Source of the DNA: Streptomyces sp. CGMCC 4.7035
GTDB taxonomy: Bacteria; Actinomycetota; Actinomycetes; Streptomycetales; Streptomycetaceae
Reading direction: 5' to 3'
Assembly: GCF_031583065.1 (NCBI RefSeq)
Contig: NZ_CP134053.1
Span: 7,729,001 to 7,793,000 of the forward strand
DNA: 64,000 nucleotides
Part shown: positions 26,291 to 34,144 of the stretch, piece after piece
Layout: each line of letters opens with the position of its first letter
How positions within the stretch are numbered: position 1 is the first letter of the stretch
The notes under the pieces: generated by a model
What the model saw: only the letters and a program-made list of their open reading frames with translations
Told to the model about the DNA's origin: nothing
The model's database searches: none
Made by a program: the position numbers and the translations under genes

Positions 26291-27586
26291 ATGCCCGTAC
26301 CCGTACCGCGGCAGAGAGTGATCCCGGCCGTGGGGAGTGGTCAGGCTCAAGCCGCGTCCCTGCCCGGAACCCAGGCCGCACAGGAGCCGGCCGCCCGTAC
26401 CAAGGCCACCGCCGACACGCTCACCCTCCTGGTGATCGAGGACGACCCGAACGGTTCCCCGATCGTGCCCGAGATGCTCGACTCGACGGGCCGCCCCATC
26501 CGGCTGCGTACCGCCCGCAACCTCACCGAGGCCGAGCGGCTGCTCACCGACGACGTCCACTGCATCCTGCTCGACCTCGCGCTGCCCGCCCCCGGCCGGT
26601 CCGCCGAGGAGGACGACGAGCTGGCCGTACTGCGGCACGTGCTGCAGCTCGCGCCCCGCCATGCCGTCCTCGCGCTCACCGCGTCCGACGACGCCGAGCG
26701 GGGCACCGAGGCGGTGCGCGTCGGCGCCCAGGACTACCTGTTCCGCGACGAGCTGGACGGACGGCTGCTGAGCCGGGCGATCCGGTACGCGGTCGAACGC
26801 AAGCGGTCCGACACCGCCGAGCGGCGGCTGACCGAGTCCAAGCTGCGGGCGCAGGAGAACGCCCGTCTGGAGCGCGGCCTGCTTCCCAACCCGCTGCTGG
26901 ACGGCTCCTCGCTGCGCTTCGCCGCCCGCTACCGCCCGGGCCGCTCGCGCGCGCTGCTCGGCGGCGACTTCTACGACACGGTCCGTACGCCGGACGGCAC
27001 GGTGCACGCGATGATCGGCGACGTCTGCGGGCACGGCCCGGACGAGGCCGCGCTCGGCGTGGAACTGCGCATCGCCTGGCGTGCGCTGACGCTGGCGGGC
27101 CTGTGCGGCGACGAGCTGCTCTCCACGCTCCAGCAGGTGCTGGAGCACGAACGCGACAACGACGAGATCTTCGCGACGCTGTGCACGGTGGACATCGCGC
27201 CGGACGGCCGCCGCGCCGGACTGTGCCTGGCCGGCCACCCGTCCCCGCTGATCGCCCGCCCCGACCGGCCGGCCGAGCTGCTGCCGTACGCCGGCAACGG
27301 CCCGGCGCTCGGCCTGCTGCCGCACGCCCGCTGGCCGCGCACGCAGGTCGAGCTGGGTCCCGCCTGGAGCCTGATGCTCTACACCGATGGTCTGATCGAG
27401 GGCCGCGTCGGCGAGGGCGGGGAGCGCCTCGGCCAGGACGGCATGGTGGAACTGGTCCGGCGCCGGCTGACCGAGGGCCTGACCGGCGAGGCTCTGCTGC
27501 GCGCGACGGTGAACGAGGTGCGCGACCTCAACGGCGGGGAGCTGACGGACGACGTGGCGGTCGTCCTGCTCGACCGCGAGCCGTAG
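26291..27586 (+). CDS. Response-regulator/PP2C (RsbU-type) serine phosphatase
   Basis: 431 residues from ATG at 26291, 10 bases after GGAGGGAAGGA. A CheY-like receiver (about 45-175): LLVIEDDPNGS (acidic pair), the putative phospho-Asp in ILLDLALPAPG, and a Thr in LALTASDD. A short coiled linker (EAERKRSDTAERRLTESKL-like) leads to a SpoIIE/PP2C phosphatase domain (about 215-431) with metal Asps in LLGGDFYDTV and IGDVCGHGPDEAAL and the final DDVAVVLL. Such fusions dephosphorylate anti-anti-sigma factors and thus control alternative sigma factors. No partner STAS or anti-sigma gene lies adjacent. Confidence 0.9.
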   Translation: MPVPVPRQRVIPAVGSGQAQAASLPGTQAAQEPAARTKATADTLTLLVIEDDPNGSPIVPEMLDSTGRPIRLRTARNLTEAERLLTDDVHCILLDLALPAPGRSAEEDDELAVLRHVLQLAPRHAVLALTASDDAERGTEAVRVGAQDYLFRDELDGRLLSRAIRYAVERKRSDTAERRLTESKLRAQENARLERGLLPNPLLDGSSLRFAARYRPGRSRALLGGDFYDTVRTPDGTVHAMIGDVCGHGPDEAALGVELRIAWRALTLAGLCGDELLSTLQQVLEHERDNDEIFATLCTVDIAPDGRRAGLCLAGHPSPLIARPDRPAELLPYAGNGPALGLLPHARWPRTQVELGPAWSLMLYTDGLIEGRVGEGGERLGQDGMVELVRRRLTEGLTGEALLRATVNEVRDLNGGELTDDVAVVLLDREP

Positions 27587-27639
27587 CCGTAGCCGACGCA
27601 CGTGAACTGGTGCGGCCTACCGCCCGCCGTCGTGCGCCT

Positions 27640-27760
27640 GCGCGGCTCCGCCCCCGCACCCCGCCGGGGCTCCGCCCCAGACCCCGTTCCTCAAACGCCG
27701 GAGGGGCTGAGAAATTCAGCCCCTCCGGCCCATAGCCCATCACCCGCCGCGGAAAACCAA
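27640..27760. repeat. Dispersed Streptomyces intergenic repeat with hairpin
   Basis: Contains GGGGCTCCGCCCCAGACCCC and, at 27697-27729, a 14-bp perfect stem (GCCGGAGGGGCTGA) with a 5-base loop. This combination (CTCAAACGCCGGAGGGGCTG) is a familiar repeated intergenic sequence in Streptomyces. Here it sits between convergent genes and probably acts as a terminator. Confidence 0.75.
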
Positions 27761-27773
27761 CCGGTGCGGCGGC

Positions 27774-28127
27774 CTACCGCCCGCCGTTGTAAGGACCGTA
27801 CGGACCGTCACTGCTGCTTCCGCGGCGGCGGCGGCCCCAGCCGCCGCCCGAGACGTGCTTGAGGGCGGGGCGGACGTCCACGAAGAAGACGATCGTCGCG
27901 ACGAGGCCCGCGAGCTGCAGGAAGAGCATCGGCACCAGCAGGTTCACCGCGACCGTGATGCCGAGGATGATCAGCCAGAAGCCCTTGTTCTGCTTGTCCG
28001 CGGCGCGGTACGCGTCGTCACGGAAAAGCGCGGCCATGACCAGTGCCACCACGGCGAGCACCAGCATGGCGAGGTAGAGCAGCGACAGGAAGCCGCCGAA
28101 TGCCGTCATCAGCACAATGCCCACCAC
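27774..28127 (-). CDS. DUF2516 small membrane protein
   Basis: 117 residues from GTG at 28127 (a second GTG follows directly). Three hydrophobic segments: MTAFGGFLSLLYLAMLVLA and continuation, FWLIILGITVAVNLLVPML, and QLAGLVATIVFFVDVRPAL, then a Gly/Arg/Ser tail (GGGWGRRRRGSSS, GPYGPYNGGR). It matches DUF2516, a family of unknown function found next to HbhA-like and helix-turn-helix genes in Streptomyces, exactly as here. Confidence 0.85.
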   Translation of the reverse strand: MVGIVLMTAFGGFLSLLYLAMLVLAVVALVMAALFRDDAYRAADKQNKGFWLIILGITVAVNLLVPMLFLQLAGLVATIVFFVDVRPALKHVSGGGWGRRRRGSSSDGPYGPYNGGR

Positions 28128-28185
28128 CAGGTTCGAGTCCTTTGTACGGCAACCGTACCCGGGTCCGGCGGCCGCGTACCCGTAA

Positions 28186-28222
28186 GAACGGGCCGGGCAC
28201 TCCCAGAGTGCCCGGCCCGTTC
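28186..28222 (-). terminator. Terminator after the HbhA-like gene
   Basis: 16-bp perfect stem (28186-28201 with 28207-28222), loop CCCAG, beyond the leftward stop at 28245. Confidence 0.8.
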
Positions 28223-28244
28223 CACGGGGTCCGTCGTCCGGCGG

Positions 28245-28889
28245 TCAGTCGACCGGCGGCGTGGTCTTCTTCGCCACCGGCTTGCGGACCGGAGCCTTCT
28301 TCGCCACCGGCTTCTTCTCCGGGACGGGCTCGATCCTGGCCTCGGCCGGCTTCGGCTCGTCCTTGACCTCGACGGGCTCCGCCTTCGGCTCGACGGCGAC
28401 GGCGAGCTCCTCGATCTCCTCGGCGGCCTCGCCGCGCCACGTCCGCACGGCCTGCTCACCGTGCTCGGCGACCTTCTCGTAGGTCTCACGGGCCTTGACC
28501 GCGTACTCGGCGGCGACGCCGACGCCGCGCAGAGCGAGGTCCTGGGCGGTCTCGCCGAGCTTCTTGAGGTCGGTGTCGAGGGTGGTGCCGAGCTTCTTGA
28601 TGTCCGAGTCGAGCGTGCCGAGGAACTCGGTGACCTTCGTCTGAAGGGTCTCCTGCGTCTCCTTGACCCGGGCGGAGGCCTCCTTGGCGCGCGCGGTCGC
28701 CTTCTCCTGCACGGCCTTGGGGTCGGTGTTGCGCACGGCCTCGATGCGGGCCGGGGCCTCGGCGCGCAGCTGCTCGACCAGGCCGGGCACCTTCTTGGCC
28801 TGCTGGATGGCCAGGTCGGCGGTGCCGGCGGCGAAGTAGAGCGGGGTCGGGTCGCTGAAGGTCTTACGCAGGTCGTCGGTGATGGCCAT
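28245..28889 (-). CDS. Heparin-binding hemagglutinin-like coiled-coil protein
   Basis: 214 residues from ATG at 28889, preceded by GGGAGGA. The pattern resembles mycobacterial HbhA: a short N-terminus (MAITDDLRKTF), a long amphipathic helical region (about 40-165, Glu/Lys/Ala-rich), and a C-terminal Lys/Ala/Pro tail with KKPVAKKAP and KPVAKKTTP. No signal peptide. HbhA binds sulfated glycans or lipids at the mycobacterial surface; in Streptomyces its role is unknown. It lies between the XRE regulator and DUF2516 gene, all leftward. Confidence 0.82.
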   Translation of the reverse strand: MAITDDLRKTFSDPTPLYFAAGTADLAIQQAKKVPGLVEQLRAEAPARIEAVRNTDPKAVQEKATARAKEASARVKETQETLQTKVTEFLGTLDSDIKKLGTTLDTDLKKLGETAQDLALRGVGVAAEYAVKARETYEKVAEHGEQAVRTWRGEAAEEIEELAVAVEPKAEPVEVKDEPKPAEARIEPVPEKKPVAKKAPVRKPVAKKTTPPVD

Positions 28890-29023
28890 GGAGATGGTCC
28901 TCCCGGTTCGGCTTTCGGCTGAGGGTTTTGGGTGGTCCGCGGGGCGCCTTCCGGTCGTCCCGTACATCAACGTCCTGGTCGGGTCCGTGGTCGCGGTCGA
29001 ATCGGTGATTTCGGTCTTATCGG

Positions 29024-29515
29024 TCAACTGGCGGTCTGCTGCGGACCGGCATCGGCGCCGTCGGCCGTGCGGGAGCCGGGGGCGGCAGCGTCCTGGATGT
29101 GGTCCGTGTTCCGAGCCTCCTGAACCGCCGGGCCGTCCTCGTTCGCCGTGCCCGCCCGGACGATCTCGAATCCGTTCTCCTTGCGGAAGGATTCGTAGAT
29201 CTGGAGCAACACCTGCTTCTGCCGCTCGTTGAGCGTGGGGTCGGCGAGGATGACGGCGCGCGTCTCCACCTCGTCCCGGTCCCGCTCGGCGTCGAGGATG
29301 CCGGCCCGCACGTACAGCGTCTCGGCGGAGATCCGCAGCGCCTTGGCGACCTGCTGCAGCACCTCCGCGCTCGGCTTGCGCAGCCCGCGCTCGATCTGGC
29401 TCAGATACGGATTGGACACCCCGGCGGCGTCGGCGAGCTGCCTGAGCGACAGCTGCGCATTGCGCCGCTGTTCGCGCAGGTACTCACCGAGATTGCCGAC
29501 GTTGAGCGATGCCAT
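29024..29515 (-). CDS. XRE-family helix-turn-helix regulator
   Basis: 163 residues from ATG at 29515 (the frame is open further upstream but this start matches the family). The HTH is at about 9-62: YLREQRRNAQLSLRQLADAA then GVSNPYLSQIERGLRKPS. The remaining 100 residues contain an acidic helical part (about 75-120) and a low-complexity tail. Probably the regulator of the HbhA-like and DUF2516 genes downstream in the same direction; the target site is not identifiable. Confidence 0.88.
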   Translation of the reverse strand: MASLNVGNLGEYLREQRRNAQLSLRQLADAAGVSNPYLSQIERGLRKPSAEVLQQVAKALRISAETLYVRAGILDAERDRDEVETRAVILADPTLNERQKQVLLQIYESFRKENGFEIVRAGTANEDGPAVQEARNTDHIQDAAAPGSRTADGADAGPQQTAS

Positions 29516-29632
29516 GCCTCCACCTTGCCCCACCCGCGCTAACAATTGCAAGCACCCGCTTGCAAAAGTGCGCCACGCCACGTGCGCATGCCCGAAGGGG
29601 GGCCGAACGCCGGTTCCAGCTGCTGGTCGCCG

Positions 29633-31549
29633 CTAGCGCTTCCACCAGGGCGCCGAGGTGTCCCGCAGCGTGTTCGTGCCGCAGTGCACCTCGCCCCTCC
29701 CGTAGTGGTAGGTCTCGTAGTCGTCGATGTAGGACACCTGCATCCCCGCCTTGCCGTACGCGGCGTCGACCGCCTCGGTGAAGATGTCCTTGCCGTCGAT
29801 CACCGGCCCCCACTGCTTCGGCGCGAGGTAGCGGTCCTTGCCGAGGACCACGCCGTTGACCGCGCCCGGTATGTACGCGACGGTCGCGGTGTCCTCGACG
29901 GCCGTCGTCAGGTCCTGCTGCCGGCCGTACTGCGCCGCGGCCGGTCCGTCGACCGAGGTGCCGAGCCGGGTCAGTCGCGCCGCCCCCGCGAAGTCACCCC
30001 CTTCCACGTCGTTCTGGCTCGTGAACAGCGCGGGCACCCGGACCACCTCGGCGTCGGTGATGCCGGTCTCCCGCTTGAGGATCTCCAGGTTGGCGGCGAT
30101 GTGCCGCGCGGCAAGGGCGTTGTCCGCCCGCGTGTGGTCGTTGGCGAGCACCTGGTTGATGGTCTCCTTCGGCGCCGGCAGGTACCCGGTGCCCTTGAAC
30201 GAGAACATCTTGGTCGCGCCGTGGCCCGCGGCCTTCGCGTCCTTGAGCAGCTTCATGCCCGCATCGGGGTCGGCGACGGCGATCCGCCAGCCGCGCGGCG
30301 TGTCGGCGGGCAGGAACTGGACGAACTCGTCCACATGGCCGATCTGGAGCCACGAGGTGTCCAGCAGCAGCGGGTTCTGCATGCCCTGCGACGCCAGCAG
30401 CGTCCGCATCTCCTTGGCCGGCTTCTCGCCGCTGTCCTTCCGCTCGCCCATGATGATGCGCCCGGCGGGGTAGGACCGGCCGCCGTTCTCGTAGGGAGGG
30501 ATGGTCTCCAGGTTGCCCATGGAGTCCAGGCCCGAGTCCCAGGCCCTGCGGCTCTGCTCGACCTGCACCGCGCCGACGTCGCGACCACGCAGCTTCTCGA
30601 ACACCTGGCGGCCCGCCGTACGGTTCGGCTGCGCCGAGCGGATCATGACCCGCATGCTCTGCGGCTTGCCGCCGGGGCCGGCCATGGAGACGTATCCGGG
30701 TTCCAGGAAGTCCTGCGCCCAGATGTCGTCGGCCTTCGAGGTGAACTTCACCAGCGGTGCGGTGATGCCCGCCTGCTTGACCTGGGTCTCCAAGTCCTTG
30801 ACGAACTTCCGCTGGGCGATTTCGTCCGGATTGCTGCCGCGCAGCTCGGTGACCAGGACCTGCTGCGCCTGCTGGAGATGGTGCTGCGTGAGCAGCGGGG
30901 CGGCGTGCAGGGTGACGCGGTCGGTGGTGGTCATGGCGCCGCCGCCGGGGCTGACGTTCAGTTCGACGACCGCGGTGCCGTCCCACACCGCCCGGTCACG
31001 TATGACGTCGGTGCCCTCCATGCCGAGCTCCACCCCGGCGCGCAGTTCGGCGGCGGACAGCCGGGTCGTCGGTGTGACGACGGCCCAGCCGGTGGCGCGC
31101 TTGACGAAGAGCCGCGTGTACTTCGCGCCGGTGCCGACGACCTTGACCGTGCCGGTGGCGCTGCCGCCCAGCCCGGGCATCGGCACGGTACGCAGGCGGG
31201 CCAGGTCGGCGGCGTCCGCCGTGCCGTTGACCTTGGTGTCGGCGGCGTCGTTGCACTTGGCCAGCATGGCGTCGGACAGCGGCTTGCCGTCTGCGCCGGT
31301 GGACTTGCACCGCTTGGTGTCGTCGTCGATGTTGGGAAGGAAGACCGCCCCACGCCCGGTGGTCCAGCTGTCCTCACCGGCCCTGTCCATGCTGCCGCGG
31401 GTGACGTCCACGCGGCCGTCGCGGTTGACGTCCGCGCGCAGGTCCGCCCGGACGATCGGTTTCGCGGCGAAGGCGGGAGCCACGGGAGCCAGCGTCACGC
31501 CCGCCAGCGTGATGGCCAGGACGGTCCGTACCGCAACAGTCTTACGCAA
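29633..31549 (-). CDS. Secreted protein-arginine deiminase-like enzyme (PAD family)
   Basis: 638 residues if started at the TTG at 31549, which follows AAGGA by 8 bases and opens directly into a signal peptide (LRKTVAVRTVLAITLAGVTL, then APAFAA cleavage). The frame continues 31 codons upstream to ATG 31642. A DVNRDGRVDV stretch resembles a calcium-binding EF-hand/dockerin loop. The C-terminal half carries the guanidino-modifying family signature: QDFLEPGY, IGHVDEFVQFLP, and the C-terminal catalytic Cys623 in VHCGTNTLRD, with His in GHVDE. PADs convert peptidyl-arginine to citrulline; the calcium-like loops fit. In bacteria such secreted relatives are rare and their substrates unknown. Confidence 0.78.
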   Translation of the reverse strand: MRKTVAVRTVLAITLAGVTLAPVAPAFAAKPIVRADLRADVNRDGRVDVTRGSMDRAGEDSWTTGRGAVFLPNIDDDTKRCKSTGADGKPLSDAMLAKCNDAADTKVNGTADAADLARLRTVPMPGLGGSATGTVKVVGTGAKYTRLFVKRATGWAVVTPTTRLSAAELRAGVELGMEGTDVIRDRAVWDGTAVVELNVSPGGGAMTTTDRVTLHAAPLLTQHHLQQAQQVLVTELRGSNPDEIAQRKFVKDLETQVKQAGITAPLVKFTSKADDIWAQDFLEPGYVSMAGPGGKPQSMRVMIRSAQPNRTAGRQVFEKLRGRDVGAVQVEQSRRAWDSGLDSMGNLETIPPYENGGRSYPAGRIIMGERKDSGEKPAKEMRTLLASQGMQNPLLLDTSWLQIGHVDEFVQFLPADTPRGWRIAVADPDAGMKLLKDAKAAGHGATKMFSFKGTGYLPAPKETINQVLANDHTRADNALAARHIAANLEILKRETGITDAEVVRVPALFTSQNDVEGGDFAGAARLTRLGTSVDGPAAAQYGRQQDLTTAVEDTATVAYIPGAVNGVVLGKDRYLAPKQWGPVIDGKDIFTEAVDAAYGKAGMQVSYIDDYETYHYGRGEVHCGTNTLRDTSAPWWKR

Positions 31550-31937
31550 CCTGCGTGTCCTTCTCGTTGATGAGTCCGGGTCAGGTCGCCCAGAGTCAAT
31601 TGATCTTGAGGTTTGCGTGGAAGAAGAGGCCCGACCGGGCACGGAGGTTGCGTCGTCGAGAGCGAGTACGAAACGAGTACGAAGCGAGCAGGGCGGGGGA
31701 ATCCGCGTTGCGGCGGTCCCGCCGGGGCGCTAGCGTCGCGGCCATGACTGCCGGGTCGGCCGTGGGCCGTGAGCGAGTTGGGTGCCCGGCCTCTGAGTGA
31801 GGCGGGGGCGGGCCAGAGGTCCGCCGGTTCTTCTGTTCTCCCAGGTACTCCGAGGTTCTCCGAGACCTCCGAGGTTCTCCGAGACCTCCGGGATCTCCGA
31901 GGTTTCCTCCACCAGGCCGAACAGAAGAAAGCAGAGA
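31550..31937. other. Divergent intergenic region with a 19-bp tandem repeat
   Basis: 388 bases between the divergent deiminase-like gene and the reductase/hemerythrin gene. At 31848-31905 a 19-base unit beginning CTCCGAGGTTCTCCGAGAC occurs twice perfectly (31848, 31867) and once degenerate (31886). No gene seen. The ribosome site for the rightward gene is GAAAGCAGAGA. Confidence 0.65.
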
Positions 31938-32777
31938 ATGCCCAACGCCTTCAATCAACAGATCATCGATGAGTTCCGTGCCCACCGCGGCCGCGTGGGC
32001 GGCCCCTTCGAGGGCGCGCGACTGCTCCTGCTGACCACCACCGGCGCCCGCACCGGCACCCCGCACACCACCCCCGTCGGCTACTACCCCGACGGCGGTG
32101 ACCGCGTCCTCGTGATCGCGTCGGCGGGCGGCTCCCCCCAACACCCCGACTGGTTCCGCAACCTCGTGGCGAACCCCCAGGTCACCGTGGAAACAGGCGT
32201 GTTCACCTACGAGGCGACAGCGGTCGTCCTGGACCGCGCCGCACGCGACCGCGCCTTCGCCCGCGCCGTCGAGAGCGACCCCGGCTGGGCCGAGTACCAG
32301 GCCAGGACCGACCGTGTCATCCCGGTCGTCGCCCTCCACGAGAACGCCCGGCCGGGCCCGCCGAACATCGACGCGTCCTCCCCCGGTGAGGCCGTCAAGG
32401 CCGTCCATGACGTCTTCCGCCGCGAACTCGGCCTCATAAGGAAGGAGTTCACCGCCGTGCGCGGCGGCCCCGCCCTCGGCGCCCAGCTCCGGGTCAACTG
32501 CCTCACGCTCTGCAGGGGCCTGCACAACCACCACACCGGCGAGGACGTCGCCATGTTCCCGTTCCTCGCCGACCGCCACCCGGAACTCGCCCCGGTCCTC
32601 GACCGGCTGCGCCGCGAACACGAGCGGATCGCCGCCCTCCTCGACGACCTGCGCCGGGTCGTCTCGCGGGAGGACGCCGACCCCGCTCTCGTGCTCCGCG
32701 AGGTGGAATGCCTCATCAGCGAGCTGGAGGCCCATCTGGCCTACGAGGAGGAGAAGTTGGTCCCCCTGCTCGGGTGA
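31938..32777 (+). CDS. F420-dependent nitroreductase (DDN-type) fused to hemerythrin-like domain
   Basis: 279 residues from ATG at 31938 (frame open earlier but the DDN family start aligns here). Residues about 10-140 match the deazaflavin-dependent nitroreductase family: LLLLTTTGARTGTPHTTPV and HPDWFRNLVANPQVTVE. Residues about 150-279 form a helical hemerythrin-like domain: HNHHTGEDVAMFPFL, LRREHERIAALLDDL and LEAHLAYEEEKLVPLLG provide the His/Glu ligands of a di-iron site. DDN enzymes reduce quinones or nitro groups with F420H2; hemerythrin domains bind O2 or sense redox state. The combined protein suggests a redox or oxygen-linked reaction (inference). Confidence 0.85.
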   Translation: MPNAFNQQIIDEFRAHRGRVGGPFEGARLLLLTTTGARTGTPHTTPVGYYPDGGDRVLVIASAGGSPQHPDWFRNLVANPQVTVETGVFTYEATAVVLDRAARDRAFARAVESDPGWAEYQARTDRVIPVVALHENARPGPPNIDASSPGEAVKAVHDVFRRELGLIRKEFTAVRGGPALGAQLRVNCLTLCRGLHNHHTGEDVAMFPFLADRHPELAPVLDRLRREHERIAALLDDLRRVVSREDADPALVLREVECLISELEAHLAYEEEKLVPLLG

Positions 32778-32900
32778 TCCCCGCCACCGGGTGACCGTCC
32801 GCTGTTCGACAAGGCGCGGGCACGGTCATGACTCGGTCGACCTTCCCTAACACGGGCCCCCTCGTGGAAACGGCCGACCGGGGGCGTCTACCGCGACGGG

Positions 32901-32937
32901 CGCGCGCTGCCCCGGTGGGTCACCGGGGCAGCGCGCG
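32901..32937 (+). terminator. Terminator after DDN/hemerythrin gene
   Basis: 17-bp perfect stem (32901-32917 with 32921-32937) around a 3-base loop GGT; arms start CGCGCGCTGCCCC. Confidence 0.8.
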
Positions 32938-33016
32938 TGCACCACGTCCCCAGCCCGGTCTCACTCATCGGCCGAGCTCCTGCGCACTGGCGTACGCGGC
33001 CGGGACGGGCCCCGGC

Positions 33017-33043
33017 TTGACCTCAACCAGGCTTGAGGTCGAA
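33017..33043 (+). promoter_or_regulatory. SoxR box in quinone oxidoreductase promoter
   Basis: ACCTCAA (33020-33026), 6-base spacer, TTGAGGT (33033-33039): a perfect match to the MerR-family SoxR consensus CCTCAA-N6-TTGAGG, lying over a TTGACC -35 element (33017-33022) with a long spacer, as in SoxR-activated promoters. About 60 bases before the next start. Confidence 0.82.
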
Positions 33044-33101
33044 GACTCCATAGTGCACGGCCACGGACACGGACCCGGACCGACGAGCGAGGAGTTGACG
33101 C

Positions 33102-34073
33102 ATGCTGGCGGCACAGGTGAAGGATTTCGGCGGCCCGGAGATGCTGGTCCCGGTGGACCTCCCGGACCCGGTGCCGGGCCCGGGCGAGGTGCTGATCGAC
33201 GTGGCGTACGCGGACACGATCTTCGTGGAGACGCAGGTGCGGTCGGGCTGGGGCCGGGAGTACTTCGGGGCGACGCCGCCGTATGTGCCGGGCGGGGGCG
33301 TGGCGGGGGTGGTGGCCGCACTGGGCCCGGACACGCCCGCGGACCGGCTGGGGCGGAGGGTGGTGTCCTTCGTGCGGGGAAGCTACGCACAGCGGGCGGT
33401 GGCACCGGCGTCCTCCCTCACCGCCGTGCCGGACGGCCTGGACCTGCTGACGGCGGCGGCCCTGGTCCACGACGGCGTGACGGCGACGGGCCTGCTGGAA
33501 CATACGGCGGTAGGTGAAACGGACCGTGTCCTGATCACCGGCGCGTCGGGCGGCATGGGGACACTGCTCGTCCAGCTGGCCCACGCCCGGGGCGCCCGGG
33601 TGGTGGGCCTGGCGCGGGGCGAGGCGAAGCTTGCCCTGGTACGGGAACTGGGGGCGGACGAGGTGGTGGACGCCACGGATCCGGACTGGCCGTCCCGGGC
33701 GCGGCACGCGCTGGGCGGTACCGACGGCGCCGCGGAGGTGGTGCTGGACGGCGTGGGAGGCGAAACAGGCGCCCGCGCCTTCACCTTGACGGCGGACGGC
33801 GGCCGCTTCTCGGCGCATGGGGCGCCGTCGGGAGGCTTCGCCGCGGTCGACCCGGCGGAGGCCGAACTTCGTGGCATCACGCTCTTCGGGATCGCGGACG
33901 TGCAGTTCGACGAGCCCACCCTGAGACGCCTCACGGCGAGCGCATTGACAGAAGCCGCGCAGGGGCGGCTGCGGCCGGTGATCGGGGAGGTGTTCACCCT
34001 CGCCCGGGCGGCGGACGCGCACGCGGCGGTTGAGGGGCGGGGGCTGGTGGGGAAGGTGCTACTCCGGATGTGA
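33102..34073 (+). CDS. Zinc-free quinone oxidoreductase (MDR superfamily)
   Basis: 323 residues from ATG at 33102 with GAGGAG ahead. GroES-like N-terminal domain and a Rossmann domain with the NADP-binding GASGGMGTLLVQLA (about 150-163). No zinc-ligand Cys cluster, so it fits the quinone oxidoreductase/zeta-crystallin group. A SoxR box covers its promoter; in S. coelicolor SoxR responds to redox-cycling pigments such as actinorhodin and activates a small set of genes, including an oxidoreductase of this kind. Likely function: reduction of quinones or secondary metabolites with NADPH. Confidence 0.85.
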   Translation: MLAAQVKDFGGPEMLVPVDLPDPVPGPGEVLIDVAYADTIFVETQVRSGWGREYFGATPPYVPGGGVAGVVAALGPDTPADRLGRRVVSFVRGSYAQRAVAPASSLTAVPDGLDLLTAAALVHDGVTATGLLEHTAVGETDRVLITGASGGMGTLLVQLAHARGARVVGLARGEAKLALVRELGADEVVDATDPDWPSRARHALGGTDGAAEVVLDGVGGETGARAFTLTADGGRFSAHGAPSGGFAAVDPAEAELRGITLFGIADVQFDEPTLRRLTASALTEAAQGRLRPVIGEVFTLARAADAHAAVEGRGLVGKVLLRM

Positions 34074-34144
34074 CGACACCTCGGGCAAGGATTTGCCTCC
34101 CCGGACCAGCCGTCGAGGTCGGTGCGGTAGTTCTGCGCGGAGAG

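Larger units (their letters stand above)
32778..33101. other. Spacer with terminator and SoxR-box promoter
   Basis: 324 bases. Holds the hairpin at 32901-32937 and the SoxR-type operator at 33017-33043. No additional gene seen; the open frame at 32828-33517 is a shadow of the reductase gene. Confidence 0.7.

Noticed and set aside
32828..33517. Open frame overlapping the quinone oxidoreductase promoter and gene
   Set aside because: Runs through the terminator and SoxR box and out of frame with the clear reductase; shadow.
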